This document shows positions 5,352 through 5,525 of a stretch of DNA of 5,525 nt, piece by piece. A program made the position numbers and the translations under genes. Numbering within the stretch: position 1 is the stretch's first letter; each line of letters starts with the position of its first letter. The notes under the pieces were generated by a model, which was not told the DNA's origin, made no database searches, and saw only the letters and a list, made by a program, of their open reading frames with translations. Source of the stretch: an uncultured Clostridium sp. (GTDB lineage Bacteria > Bacillota > Clostridia > Lachnospirales > Lachnospiraceae); contig CAMEWU010000153.1 in NCBI GenBank assembly GCA_945946715.1, positions 1-5,525 on the forward strand. The letters are read 5' to 3'.

Positions 5352-5525
5352 CCTGATTCTCCTTCTTCCTCTCTTCATCCTCCAGGGAAGTCTGCTCCTC
5401 TTTCGATGAAATAAATTGCTTAATTAAGGAATAAACTGCCCGATAACCGCCTGCCACTCCAAGAATTAAAAATACAACAAATGTATGGGTTCCAAAGCGA
5501 TTATCAATAAAATAACCAATTAGTC
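5323..5525 (-). CDS. atpZ: AtpZ-like ATP synthase-associated membrane protein, C-terminal part
   Basis: A frame enters from the window edge (first complete codon 5523-5521) and stops at TAG 5325-5323, giving 66 codons and no start in view. It begins LIGYFIDNRFGTHTFVVFLI and continues LGVAGGYRAVYSLIKQF, then a hydrophilic, charged tail rich in Lys, Glu, Asp and Ser. The pattern of GYFID followed by a short loop, a hydrophobic helix and G-G-Y-R-x-x-Y resembles the second helix of small AtpZ-family proteins. In Bacilli these are encoded just before atpI and have been linked, with AtpI, to Mg2+/Ca2+ handling for the synthase. Position fits: it lies immediately upstream of atpI and overlaps it by 29 nt. 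The part before the second helix is outside the window. The family call is from remembered resemblance, so the symbol is tentative. Confidence 0.75.
   Translation of the reverse strand, partial: LIGYFIDNRFGTHTFVVFLILGVAGGYRAVYSLIKQFISSKEEQTSLEDEERKKENQDVKTTGSDG
5359..5364 (-). promoter_or_regulatory. Ribosome binding site deciding the atpI start
   Basis: AAGGAG within a purine-rich run on the minus strand lies 7 nt before ATG 5351. It sits inside the coding end of the AtpZ-like gene, which suggests translational coupling. The alternative ATG at 5378 lies upstream of this site and has no properly spaced site of its own. Confidence 0.82.

Overview
The window is one continuous stretch of an F1Fo ATP synthase (atp/unc) operon, read entirely on the minus strand. 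In transcription order, from high to low coordinates, it holds the end of an AtpZ-like membrane protein (cut by the window edge), an AtpI-type accessory protein, subunit a (atpB), c (atpE), b (atpF), delta (atpH), alpha (atpA), gamma (atpG), and the first 103 codons of beta (atpD, cut by the other edge). Epsilon (atpC) would be expected beyond position 1. Gaps run from 4 to 41 nt. Two junctions overlap (atpZ/atpI by 29 nt, atpF/atpH by 16 nt). No promoter, terminator, RNA gene, mobile element or CRISPR was seen, and no gene-free stretch exceeds 300 bases.

Gene order with an AtpZ-AtpI pair in front, purine-rich Shine-Dalgarno sites before most genes, moderate-to-low GC and the style of the proteins point to a Gram-positive anaerobe of the Clostridia, plausibly Lachnospiraceae. 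This is inference from family resemblance, not a search.

The proteins form one rotary machine. a and the c-ring make the ion path, b and delta form the peripheral stator, alpha and beta form the catalytic hexamer and gamma is the rotor shaft. AtpI and AtpZ are accessory proteins linked to c-ring assembly and/or divalent-cation handling. Subunit c carries the residues that bind Na+ in the Ilyobacter tartaricus c-ring (Gln32, Glu65, hydroxyl at 66, Thr67, Tyr70), so the enzyme is probably Na+-coupled.

This is a housekeeping operon and no undescribed system was found. The points worth a second look are the Na+ signature, a GNRA-type hairpin directly after the atpE stop with a possible competing fold, a cytosine-free atpE leader, a 28-nt inverted repeat inside atpB, and start sites (GTG for atpF, an internal ATG for atpI) that a longest-ORF rule would get wrong or miss.
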